A DNA stretch of 45,670 nt, from the NCBI GenBank assembly GCA_963579025.1, contig CAUZFZ010000076.1, positions 1 to 45,670 on the forward strand, given 5' to 3'. Position numbers and translations under genes: made by a program. The stretch is from CAUZFZ01 sp963579025 (GTDB taxonomy: Bacteria; Planctomycetota; Planctomycetia; Planctomycetales; Planctomycetaceae). Of the stretch, positions 14,697-22,896 are shown piece after piece. Under the pieces are notes generated by a model that searched no databases, was not told where the DNA came from, and saw nothing but the letters and a program-made list of their open reading frames with translations. The stretch's first letter is position 1, and every line of letters begins with the position of its first letter.

Positions 14697-16985
14697 CTAT
14701 GTGCCCTGCGAACTTCCCGCTTTGTCTGGACGTTTCATCCAGCGGCGAATGTTCGGCATGACGAGGCCCTCCGCAACAAGTGGACTACTGCGTGATGCAC
14801 ATCCACCGAGAAGAACCAGAACGAGCCAAGGGAACGCGAGCCCCATTGATGACGGAGTTCTACTGCACACGAAAATGCACAGCAGTATGAGCGTGGACAG
14901 CAAAGTCACATCCGATTCGGATTTGGTCTTGGGCCAGATCCAGGTGGCGGTTGCCGTTCCAGCCAGCACGACAACCGATACACCATGCAGCAGGAATTCC
15001 CCGGCACTCATTGACGTTATTTCGGCATTTGCGTCTCGAATCGTCAGCAGCCAGGGCAGGACTGCCAGTGCCAGCATTCCGCCAAGTCCACACGTGGCAG
15101 TGGTCGTGAGGAACCGTGCGCGAGCCTTGCCGCGGTAGTAGCTGAACCACAGCGGGACCAGGAAACACAACCACCAGTTTGTGGCGATTGCGCAGCCAGC
15201 AAGAATTCCTGCCAGCGGTGCCCGATTCACGAACACAAACGCCCACAGGACAAGCGCCGCGGCGATTGGTGGATGACTTCCGGGCAGCACCAGCCAGACA
15301 AGTGCGAGACTTAGACCAAGAGTTCGGTTCTTCCAGCGCTGCCCAATAAGCACCAGCGCGATCGCCATGGCGACGCGTGTGACAATGGCCATCGCCACCA
15401 ATGGATTTGTCCACGGCCATCCAAACACGCTGTGCAGAAAGGCCGTGACAATAAACGCGGAAAAGGTCAGAACCAGCAGGTTGCGATCGTCCAGTTGGGG
15501 AACAACCGCTTTCGGCATCGAACTGTTGCGTAATCCATAGATCAGTCTTCCAGCGACTCCCATGACCACGGCGGCGAGAATCGCCATCTGCAGTGATCCA
15601 TTCGGAAGTACGGAAACCAGGGAGATCAGCAGGAGTGGCAGAATGTCGTAGTGCCTTCGCTGATTGAGTCGGCCTGGATCGACAAGCGACAATAACGCCA
15701 GCAAAGCGATCGGAAACAGAATGAGATGGCCCGTGACAATGGCTGCAGAAGGTAACCGGTGTCCCTGCCGTACACTCGACTGTGGGTCCGACTTTATTAA
15801 CGTTGAATCCGGCGGAGAGAGCATCGTCTCGGATATCGAATCGGAATCAGCCACCGGTGCCATTGCCGATGATGCGGCTGACGTCGCGGCCATGGCGGCT
15901 GCAGGCGGGCTTGCGGTGGCAGACGTTGCGGCGACTGCTGCTGGAACTGGTGTCGACGGCGGCGAACTCATCCGAGTTGGATTCGGGTTGTCGAGTTCCG
16001 ATGCTGCAAACACATCGCCAGGCCCAAAGGAGGCGACGACACGAAATCCGTAGATGTTGGCTTCCAGTGGGGGAGTAAACTCAGAGCGATACGAAGACCG
16101 GACGACGTATCCAAAGTTGTACCAACTGCCTCCTCGGATCACGTGCGAGATTCCCGTTGCCGGTCCTTCAGGATCGTCGGCTGCGGCAGACGTGTAATAA
16201 TCCGCGGCGTACCAGTCGCGACACCATTCCCACACGTTGCCGTGCATGTCATAAAAGCCCCACGCATTCGGCTCGTAACTGCCAACGGCCTGTGGCTTGC
16301 CGACGAATGTGCCCGACGTATCAGTTCCGTAGGGGTAGTTCCCGTCGAAGTTTGCCTGACTGGAAGTGATCGCGCCGCCGAATGATGTTGGAGTCGTGCT
16401 TCCAGCACGACAGGCGTATTCCCACTGCGATTCGGTGGGGAGTTGGTAAATGCGTCCCGCAGCCTTCTCCTCGGGAAGCTCCGACAGTTTACGACAGAAG
16501 GCGACGGCCTGTTCCCACGAGACATTCTGCACGGGCAAGCGGTCGCTGTCTGTAATACCACTTGGCGACGTTTCCATCACAGCCAGAAACTCCGCCTGCG
16601 TGATCTCGTATGTCGTCATGAAAGCCGGCTTAGTCAGACGGACCCGATGCCGAGACTCATCACCACTGCGTTTCTCCTCCGTCTCCGGCGAGCCCATCTC
16701 AAACTCACCTGGTGGCAGAACACCCAGTTTCATGCCAATTGAATTGGTACTAACATCGCCGGTCTTCAGCGAGGACGGCGCCGTCGTTCCCTCGGCATCT
16801 TCAGTCGAGGCACCAAATAGAGAGCCGAGTCCTCCGCTTTCCGCTGCAACCGGAGCCTCGCTCGAATCGGACGACGGAGCCGTCGTGCTGCCGCATCCGG
16901 CAACAAATGCGATCAGGACTACCAGGCACAGCCTGACAACCTGAAATATGGGGCTGAACGTTGATCTATCACCCAAGCAGTGCAT
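14697..16985 (-). CDS. FGE/sulfatase-modifying-factor-like lipoprotein fused to a polytopic membrane domain
   Basis: I place the start at 16985, giving 762 residues. This puts a lipoprotein signal first (hydrophobic VVRLCLVVLIAF then lipobox VAGC) and leaves a 17-base overlap with the upstream DUF1501 gene; an earlier in-frame codon at 17060 would add 25 residues. After a linker comes a formylglycine-generating-enzyme-type domain: NSIGMKLGVLPPGEFEMGS, YEITQAEFLAVM, LPTESQWEYACRAG, GNVWEWCRDWY, RGGSWYNFGY and GFRVV. The catalytic cysteines of true FGE near the C-terminal GFR motif are not present, so it is probably a binding rather than oxidising version. An Ala/Ser/Pro linker leads to about eight to ten transmembrane helices in the last 340 residues, somewhat like GT87-type membrane glycosyltransferases. 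The fusion is unusual; its function is unknown. Confidence 0.8.
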   Translation of the reverse strand: MHCLGDRSTFSPIFQVVRLCLVVLIAFVAGCGSTTAPSSDSSEAPVAAESGGLGSLFGASTEDAEGTTAPSSLKTGDVSTNSIGMKLGVLPPGEFEMGSPETEEKRSGDESRHRVRLTKPAFMTTYEITQAEFLAVMETSPSGITDSDRLPVQNVSWEQAVAFCRKLSELPEEKAAGRIYQLPTESQWEYACRAGSTTPTSFGGAITSSQANFDGNYPYGTDTSGTFVGKPQAVGSYEPNAWGFYDMHGNVWEWCRDWYAADYYTSAAADDPEGPATGISHVIRGGSWYNFGYVVRSSYRSEFTPPLEANIYGFRVVASFGPGDVFAASELDNPNPTRMSSPPSTPVPAAVAATSATASPPAAAMAATSAASSAMAPVADSDSISETMLSPPDSTLIKSDPQSSVRQGHRLPSAAIVTGHLILFPIALLALLSLVDPGRLNQRRHYDILPLLLISLVSVLPNGSLQMAILAAVVMGVAGRLIYGLRNSSMPKAVVPQLDDRNLLVLTFSAFIVTAFLHSVFGWPWTNPLVAMAIVTRVAMAIALVLIGQRWKNRTLGLSLALVWLVLPGSHPPIAAALVLWAFVFVNRAPLAGILAGCAIATNWWLCFLVPLWFSYYRGKARARFLTTTATCGLGGMLALAVLPWLLTIRDANAEITSMSAGEFLLHGVSVVVLAGTATATWIWPKTKSESDVTLLSTLILLCIFVCSRTPSSMGLAFPWLVLVLLGGCASRSSPLVAEGLVMPNIRRWMKRPDKAGSSQGT

Positions 16986-18291
16986 CGATTGCAGTCCCTT
17001 CCCGGAATAGTTGCATGGGACGGCCCGTACGTGTCTGTAACGTCCGGGTTGAGTCCACACCTAGAGCGGCAAGGATAGTGGCGGAAACGTCTTCGGGACT
17101 GCACGGATTCTCGTCCGGTTCCATCCCTTCCGCGTTCGTCGTGCCATAGGCCGTCCCGCCAGGAAAACCACCACCAGCCAGAACAACGGACATCGAGCGT
17201 GCCCAATGGTCACGTCCGGAATTTCCGTTGATCCGCGGCGTACGTCCGAACTCGCCAGCGACATAGACGATCGTGCTGTCCAGTAATCCCCGATCATCCA
17301 GGTCAGAAATCAACGCCGAAACTGAGCGGTCGATCGGTGGGAGCAACCGGTTCTGCAGGCTATTGAAGTTGTTGCCGTGTGTGTCCCAGCCGCCGGTCCC
17401 AAGCGTGACGAATCGAACTCCGGCCTCGACGAGTCGCCGCGCAGCCAGCGCGCTCTGTCCTAAACCATCGTTGCCATAACGCTGACGCGTCTCGGGTGAT
17501 TCCTCGTCCAGATTGAATGCGTTTCGGGTCTTGTTGGAACGCAGAATATCGAGGGCCTTCTGCTGAAACTGGTCGATACCGGCCACAACATCAGCAACCT
17601 CGTCGAGTACGGACAATCGGTAGTCGAACGTCTCCAGTAGTCGGACACGGTCATTCAGTTCGTCGAGCGTCACATCTTCCGGAAGAGTTACACCGCGGAC
17701 ATTCCCATTCTGCACCTGAAAGGGATTAAACGCCGGACCAAGATATCCAGCGTTTGCTCCGCCGTTGCGGTCGTTGCTGAAATTCACATACGGAGGCACT
17801 GCCGCCGGAGCAGGCAGCAATCGAGATGACAGTGCTCCCAGTGACGGATATTGCAAAGCCGGCGATGGCTTGTTGCCGGTATTCATGTAAACCGTGCCCG
17901 GGCCGTGAGCCGGAATGCTGTGTGCCAGCGACCGAATTACAGTAGACCGATCCATCACCTCGGCCATCTGGGGCAGTTTGTCACTGATCCGGATTCCATC
18001 CGCCGACGAGTCGATCGGTTGAAACGGGCCCTTAATCCCATCGGGCGCATCGGGCTTCAAATCCCACATGTCGATCGTCGATGGGCCTCCGGACAGCCAG
18101 ACCATGATTACGTTCTGAGCCGTACCAGTCGTTGTGGTCGCAGTCGTTGCGACTTCATCACCATCCGCGGCACTGGCCCGAAGCCTTAGAATGTCTGAGT
18201 AGGGAAGACCGAGTCCGCCGAGCATTCCCAGTCTGAGAAATCCTCGCCGAGAAACATTGCCGGCCGTTCGTCGTGAAGGTGTTGTGTTCAT
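16969..18291 (-). CDS. DUF1501 family Tat-exported protein
   Basis: The N-terminus carries a twin-arginine signal (SRRGFLRLG followed by a hydrophobic segment), so the folded protein is exported. The body matches DUF1501, a sulfatase/alkaline-phosphatase-fold family very common in Planctomycetota: NVIMVWLSGGPSTIDMWDLK, the SIPAHGPGTVYMNTGN segment, FVTLGTGGWDTHGNNF, and VYVAGEFGRTPRINGNSGRDHW. At 440 residues it is a normal length. Members are nearly always encoded next to a DUF1549/DUF1553 protein, as here (120 bases upstream), and the pair is thought to act together outside the cytoplasm; the substrate is unknown. The end overlaps the FGE-like lipoprotein gene, suggesting translational coupling. 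Confidence 0.92.
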   Translation of the reverse strand: MNTTPSRRTAGNVSRRGFLRLGMLGGLGLPYSDILRLRASAADGDEVATTATTTTGTAQNVIMVWLSGGPSTIDMWDLKPDAPDGIKGPFQPIDSSADGIRISDKLPQMAEVMDRSTVIRSLAHSIPAHGPGTVYMNTGNKPSPALQYPSLGALSSRLLPAPAAVPPYVNFSNDRNGGANAGYLGPAFNPFQVQNGNVRGVTLPEDVTLDELNDRVRLLETFDYRLSVLDEVADVVAGIDQFQQKALDILRSNKTRNAFNLDEESPETRQRYGNDGLGQSALAARRLVEAGVRFVTLGTGGWDTHGNNFNSLQNRLLPPIDRSVSALISDLDDRGLLDSTIVYVAGEFGRTPRINGNSGRDHWARSMSVVLAGGGFPGGTAYGTTNAEGMEPDENPCSPEDVSATILAALGVDSTRTLQTRTGRPMQLFREGTAIDALLG

Positions 18292-18314
18292 TTCTAATCG
18301 CCCTTATCGGCGGG

Positions 18315-18353
18315 TCCCCTCTCCCCCACGGGGAGAGGGTTAGGGAGAGGGGG
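18315..18353. repeat. C/G-rich palindromic repeat, dispersed copy
   Basis: TCCCCTCTCCCC pairs with GGGGAGAGGG and is followed by TTAGGGAGAGGGG. This is the same element as at 10581-10675 and, in short form, at 26588-26617. It lies in the gap between the DUF1549/DUF1553 gene and the DUF1501 gene, and on the minus strand would be transcribed as a stable hairpin between the two coding regions. Confidence 0.85.
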
Positions 18354-18381
18354 TTTCGGAGGCTTTCAGACGCTCGATTAA

Positions 18382-18437
18382 TCAGTGATTAAGTATGAAC
18401 TCCCGTGAGTTCACCATCGCCCACACGACATCACCAT
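18382..18437 (-). pseudogene. Out-of-frame true C-terminus of the DUF1553 protein
   Basis: This strand encodes HGDVVWAMVNSREFILNH then TGA at 18382-18384. It matches the conserved DUF1553 ending (Trp-Ala-x-x-Asn-Ser-x-Glu-Phe-x-x-Asn-His) but is one base out of frame with the upstream gene, which reads past the junction and stops early at 18411. Confidence 0.85.
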
Positions 18438-20774
18438 GGCTTCGAAGCCGTCGTCACGTCGCGTGACGTGCTCGATCGTTCGACGCCGTTCAGCGGGCGT
18501 GGGATAGCGGCAGAACACCGCGAGAGACATTTCGTCCAGGATCTCACCGAGTTCCTCGTGTCGGATGCTTCCGCTTTGCAGACGCTGCATCCGGGTACCA
18601 ACGGACAGCAACTGTCGCATGCGTCCGTTTCGAATCCGCCGCATCACCAGGTCGTCAGTCATCATGTACAGGGTTTGCGAGAGCGACGGTTCCACCGAGC
18701 CATCGCAGTCACAGGCAGACTTTCTGCCCGAACGACCAAAGATACGAAAAGTGTTTCGCAGGTTTCCGTCGCGAACCTGAGTCGAAGCGACCTGGATCGC
18801 TCGCTCGCCGTCGGGAGCGTCGGCAAGGAACTGTTGCTCAACTCCCAGTGCGGCATTCAGTACATCGACAACAACCGGAGCCATCATCCGACGCGGGTAT
18901 GCTCGAGCAAAGTTGTTGCGGTCATGCACATTGGTCTCGTTGGGAATCGCTGATGTCTGCCAGGTACGGGAATTCAGGACGACTCGTTCGATGTGCCGAA
19001 TGTCGTATCCGTTGCGCACGAAATCGGCAGCCAGTCCTGCCAGCAGTTCCTCATTCGACGGAGGGTTGCCGACGGAGAAATCGTCGACCGGATGCACGAT
19101 GCCGCGACCGAAGTAGTGCTCCCACACGCGATTGACGAACGCTCGCGCAAAGAACGGGTTCTGCGGTTCAAGCATCCACGCGAGCAACTCGACACGCGTG
19201 TCGGCGGACGGATCCAGCTCCGGCCCACGTGGTGCTGCTGGCGGCAAAGGGCGATTCGTCTTCGGATCATTCAAACGCCGAGGATTGCCAATATCGGCAA
19301 ACACTTCGCGAAGTTGCGGCAGTCGCTGATTCCGAGGCATTCCTTCTCGACGTTGATTCTCCGCCTGAATGGCAGCCTGCGCTGTGGACGATGCGCCGAA
19401 TTTCACCTGGCCGAACGCATTCGCGAATGACCGATAATCTGACTGCGTCCATCGGTCGTAAGGGTGCTTATGGCATCGACAGCATTGGAGTCGGACACCA
19501 AGAAATGCCGCTGCTGTCTGCTCCGAGATTTGCTCAAGATTGACGCCACGACGACTCCAGTATAGGTCCAGTGTGTCGCGTGCCGAGTAATCGGACTCAA
19601 AACTTGATCCAGCCGCTGTTTCCCTGGCGGTCGTTTCTCGAACCCACGTCTGCGGGTCCGTATCGCCGCGACTGGTCGCCGTCAGAATGCCTCGAACAAT
19701 CTCGTCCCAGCCAGCATTACGTTCCAGTCGGACACGCAGCCAGTCGTGCCACATGCGACTTCGTTTCGCGCGGGGCTGCTCCAGCGAATCAGTATCATTC
19801 CCGGTAATGTCACTGAGTTTCGTCGCCCACAAGGCTGCGTGGAGTGGATGATTGAGTAGCTCATCGATCTTCTTGGACCGCTTCTGCAGACTCGTGTCGG
19901 CCAGAAACGTCCGTACTTCTTCCGGCGACGGAACAGACCCGATGGTGTCGATCGTGAGTCGTCGCAGAAACTCCTCATCGGAAGCGACTGAAGATGGAAC
20001 AGTATTCAGTTGCCGCAACCGTGAATCGACTGCGCGATCAACGTAGCTGGTGATCTCGTACTTCGGATAAATGAAGCCGGGCTGCACGTCGGATGGCACC
20101 AGCACGCGAGCCGCTCGTATCTGACCGAGATAGGAAATCGCAATCGACGTATCTCCGGGATACAGCGCGCGGATCAGGCCACCTTCGGCCAGTTCGGCAA
20201 CGTAATCGTCTTTCACACGAAAGTCGCAGAACGGAGTGACGTTTTCTATCGAGCCGTCGGCGAATGTTGCCATCACTTTCAATTGAGCACTCGTGCCGGG
20301 CCCACGAAACCGAACGGTTTGCGGTACTGCTTCAAGACCGACGACGCGGCCACTGCCGGGAAGTCGTTCGGCACCGCTGGCAATCCATTCCTGGAACACA
20401 CGATGTTGCCACGAACCGGTTGAAAATCGTTGGCCGCCGCCGTGTTCGATCTGCAGCGTCGCCTTTTCGATCAGGTAACTGGCGTCCGCGTCCTCTGGAT
20501 CAACCCGGTCGAAGATAGCTTCGTAGTCCATGTCGAAGTCGAAGCTGAACAACGACAGTCGAAACCCGCCGCGCCCCTGAAATGAACCGTGACACGCGCC
20601 ACTATTGCACCCCATCCGGCCGACGACTGCCATGACGTGCCGCTCAAAGTCGACTTCCTCAAGTTTGATGCCTCCCGGCAGAGGGATCGCCGCGGCGGCA
20701 CACTGCGACACTGTCAAAAGCCCTGCGGAAAGTGCAACCGCCAGAACAGTCCTGCATTGAAGTAAGCGGCCCAT
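18411..20774 (-). CDS. DUF1549/DUF1553 (planctomycete secreted) protein, C-terminus frameshifted
   Basis: The 787-residue product has a signal peptide (VLAVALSAGLLTVSQCAAAA), a haem-c-like CNSGACHG motif near residue 55, an Ig-like region, DUF1549 (TIDTIGSVPSPEEVRTFLAD, HPLHAALWATKLSDITGN), a CCRCHKHPYDRW motif, and DUF1553 (LLAWMLEPQNPFFARAFVNR, VWEHYFGRGIVHPVDDF, NSRTWQTSAIPNETN). It is exported and pairs with the DUF1501 protein downstream. The reading frame ends with MVMSCGRW, which is not how the family ends. The next frame from the same point reads HGDVVWAMVNSREFILNH and stops at 18382, which is the normal family C-terminus. One missing G in the ATGG at 18432-18438 explains this. The gene is thus slightly damaged or the sequence has a one-base error. 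Confidence 0.92.
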   Translation of the reverse strand: MGRLLQCRTVLAVALSAGLLTVSQCAAAAIPLPGGIKLEEVDFERHVMAVVGRMGCNSGACHGSFQGRGGFRLSLFSFDFDMDYEAIFDRVDPEDADASYLIEKATLQIEHGGGQRFSTGSWQHRVFQEWIASGAERLPGSGRVVGLEAVPQTVRFRGPGTSAQLKVMATFADGSIENVTPFCDFRVKDDYVAELAEGGLIRALYPGDTSIAISYLGQIRAARVLVPSDVQPGFIYPKYEITSYVDRAVDSRLRQLNTVPSSVASDEEFLRRLTIDTIGSVPSPEEVRTFLADTSLQKRSKKIDELLNHPLHAALWATKLSDITGNDTDSLEQPRAKRSRMWHDWLRVRLERNAGWDEIVRGILTATSRGDTDPQTWVRETTARETAAGSSFESDYSARDTLDLYWSRRGVNLEQISEQTAAAFLGVRLQCCRCHKHPYDRWTQSDYRSFANAFGQVKFGASSTAQAAIQAENQRREGMPRNQRLPQLREVFADIGNPRRLNDPKTNRPLPPAAPRGPELDPSADTRVELLAWMLEPQNPFFARAFVNRVWEHYFGRGIVHPVDDFSVGNPPSNEELLAGLAADFVRNGYDIRHIERVVLNSRTWQTSAIPNETNVHDRNNFARAYPRRMMAPVVVDVLNAALGVEQQFLADAPDGERAIQVASTQVRDGNLRNTFRIFGRSGRKSACDCDGSVEPSLSQTLYMMTDDLVMRRIRNGRMRQLLSVGTRMQRLQSGSIRHEELGEILDEMSLAVFCRYPTPAERRRTIEHVTRRDDGFEAMVMSCGRW

Positions 20775-20846
20775 GGATGACTCCGTTGCTGGCGGCTGGT
20801 CTTTCTGATGTGACTATGAACGAAGCCAATAACGCGAGAAGAGTGT

Positions 20847-21602
20847 CTAATACAACGTTGTGGAGGCCAACACGCCCGACGTGCCTGGTTGCGAATCGGC
20901 GGACTGCCAGTCGCGGTCAACGAGCTTCGTCCCCTCGCGATATCGAACGCTGATCGACCACGTACCGCTGGAATCCCCCGTCCAGTGGAATTCTTTGAAT
21001 TCGCCTTCGGGAGCCGGCCCCGACGCGTGTTCGAGTAGCGTTTCCTGCCGTCCTGCCCCTTCACGAACAAACTGAATTCGCCCGGCTGTCAGCGGGCGAA
21101 ACCGGACCAGTGCGCTGCCTGTGTGAAGTTCCGACCGCACGATTTCAAGCCGGTCGACTTCGGCAAACTGCATGATGTAGCTGTGACGCAGATACCACAG
21201 CCAACCGCAGAAAGAGAGAGCAAGCACACCAGCCAGTACAGCCAGGAGACGCACACGCCGTGACGACGACTGTACGGTGCTCTCCAGCCCGGCGAGCTGA
21301 AACTGGATGTCGCCTGCCGCACTGCCAGACGGGCTTTGTTGTCGTTTGTCGTCGCCGTCCGGCTTGTTCGTTTCCGTACTTCGAGTGACACGTGGCGATT
21401 CAATGCTCGTGTTTGTTGAGCGCGGCCCGCTCGACCTGCCGGATGACGCCGCATTCCGATTCTGTCTCGATTCTGAAGGCTTTGTTCCGTTCACTGACGG
21501 TTGTCCCGGCGACGCCCCGAGTGAGCGTAGCGGTCCTCCGCAGCGTGAACACGTCTCATCTTCGTCTTTGGAACGAAGTCGGCACGGGGCACAATATCTC
21601 AT
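20847..21602 (-). CDS. Zinc-ribbon, single-pass membrane protein (vWA-less paralogue of the next upstream gene)
   Basis: The 251-residue protein opens with a Cys4 zinc ribbon (C4, C7, C18, C21; CSRCGG at its end), then a Ser/Pro/Lys-rich linker of about 75 residues, one transmembrane helix at about 123-142 (LLAVLAGVLALSFCGWLWYL), and a beta-rich domain to the end (SALVRFRPLTAGRIQFVREG, TWSISVRYREGTKL). Ribbon spacing, helix position and beta domain match the protein encoded just upstream at 21772-22896, which adds a vWA domain; I take them as paralogues. The ribbon would be cytoplasmic and the beta domain outside. No family name known to me. It is probably the last gene of the chaperone cluster, separated by a 169-base gap with a REP-like pair. 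Confidence 0.75.
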   Translation of the reverse strand: MRYCAPCRLRSKDEDETCSRCGGPLRSLGASPGQPSVNGTKPSESRQNRNAASSGRSSGPRSTNTSIESPRVTRSTETNKPDGDDKRQQSPSGSAAGDIQFQLAGLESTVQSSSRRVRLLAVLAGVLALSFCGWLWYLRHSYIMQFAEVDRLEIVRSELHTGSALVRFRPLTAGRIQFVREGAGRQETLLEHASGPAPEGEFKEFHWTGDSSGTWSISVRYREGTKLVDRDWQSADSQPGTSGVLASTTLY

Positions 21603-21655
21603 GGTGGTAATCGACCTGTTTATGGGCCACTGCGGAAGGTGCGGTTGTCAGTACG

Positions 21656-21753
21656 GTAGGCCGGAACAAGTGAAACGCAGCTCCGGCAACTCAATACGCT
21701 TCCGACATCTACGGCCGGAACATCGTCGCTAACGCTCCTTGTTGTCGGCCTAC
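21656..21753. repeat. Pair of inverted REP-like elements
   Basis: GTAGGCCGGAACAAG (21656-21670) begins a first element running to TCCGGCA at 21688. A second, inverted copy occupies 21711-21753 and ends CTTGTTGTCGGCCTAC. The outer arms pair almost perfectly (one mismatch and one extra base), and each copy can fold on its own through GCCGGA/TCCGGC-type arms. This resembles the head-to-head repeat pairs found between co-transcribed genes in other bacteria. It fills the gap between the two zinc-ribbon genes. Confidence 0.7.
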
Positions 21754-21771
21754 AAATCATTCAACGGGCTT

Positions 21772-22896
21772 CTATCCCTGCCGGTATCGGATCTCGTTAA
21801 CGATCGAACGGGCGACGTTGTCGAGGATGTCTTCGAATCCCGCGTCCTCAATGGAGAAAAAATGCCCGCCGTTATTGCAAAGCCGCGTGTACAGGTTCGC
21901 GAACTCGTCGGATGAAACGACATATGTCGTGATTGATCGATCTTTCAACTGTTCTGCGATTCGCGGAAGTGTGCCAACGTTGTGACAGCCAGCGTCCGTT
22001 ATGTGGACCATGCAGACGCGTGCGTCATCGCGGAACGGTATGGTCAATGCCCGTTGCAGAGCTTCCACACTGCTCTCAGGATTGTCACCGCCACCAGTGA
22101 CTTCGAGATCGCCAACGTGCTCACGGAAACGCTCAAGATCCGCCGTCGGTGGAAAGACCTCGATGGGCTCATTCAGCTCCACATCTCCAAAACCAACCAG
22201 TCCTAAACGACAATCGTGCCCCTCGCGACTGACGATTTCCGCGAAGTCGATACAGTTCTGCTTCAGCGCATCAATAAAGGGAGTCATGCTGCGAGTGGAG
22301 TCCATCAGAAAGACAATATCCACAGCGTTGCTGACTTTGCCCACGGTGAGCACTTTCTGCTCCGCAGTCCGCAGCAGGCCGCCTCGATAGACGACGCGAA
22401 AGTCGATGCTCTCATGCGACGGCCAGGCCCACGAGAGTGTTACCGGCCCGCGACTGGGCATGACATCCAGCTTTTCAGTTCGCGAGTCCGCCGAACGCCG
22501 GTCGAACGCGACCTGGCCTGGTTCCACCACGTCGAATGACACCAGCACGCGATTCGGTGCGTCTTCATCCTGTCCGATCGTCACGTTCTCCAGTACGGCG
22601 TACGACAGAACTCGTGACGAGTACAACTGCCACCCGGTCAGCAGAAGGGCAAAAACAATCGCGCCGCACACACCCAGCAGGAAACGGCTGTTGCGGATGT
22701 TTCGTCGCGAAACCGCCTCCAACTCCTGAACCTGACCTTGGAGGCCCAGTGCGGGCCCAGCGGCTGAGTCTGGATCGCCAGTGTTTTTCACACCGCCGAA
22801 ACCACTGACCGGTTCACCACAACGGCTGCAGGTTGTGACATCGGCCTTCGCCATTAGTTTGCAGTTTCTGCAGTAATTCACGGTGTTAACTTTCAT
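21772..22896 (-). CDS. Zinc-ribbon, membrane-anchored von Willebrand factor A protein
   Basis: I choose the start at 22896 (374 residues) because it begins directly with the Cys4 ribbon (MKVNTVNYCRNCK, with C9, C12, C23, C26). An upstream codon at 23019 would add 41 residues inside the previous gene. After the ribbon come a short polar helix, a transmembrane helix at about 63-83 (FLLGVCGAIVFALLLTGWQL), a beta domain like that of the 251-residue neighbour, and a vWA domain from about 190 to the end. Its metal-ion site looks usable: DSTRS in VDIVFLMDSTRSM, a GGGDNPES loop, and HITDAG. vWA domains bind protein partners through a metal ion. The ATG overlaps the stop of the J-like gene by 11 bases, so the two are translationally coupled. 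It probably acts as a membrane receptor or assembly factor in the chaperone cluster. Confidence 0.82.
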   Translation of the reverse strand: MKVNTVNYCRNCKLMAKADVTTCSRCGEPVSGFGGVKNTGDPDSAAGPALGLQGQVQELEAVSRRNIRNSRFLLGVCGAIVFALLLTGWQLYSSRVLSYAVLENVTIGQDEDAPNRVLVSFDVVEPGQVAFDRRSADSRTEKLDVMPSRGPVTLSWAWPSHESIDFRVVYRGGLLRTAEQKVLTVGKVSNAVDIVFLMDSTRSMTPFIDALKQNCIDFAEIVSREGHDCRLGLVGFGDVELNEPIEVFPPTADLERFREHVGDLEVTGGGDNPESSVEALQRALTIPFRDDARVCMVHITDAGCHNVGTLPRIAEQLKDRSITTYVVSSDEFANLYTRLCNNGGHFFSIEDAGFEDILDNVARSIVNEIRYRQG

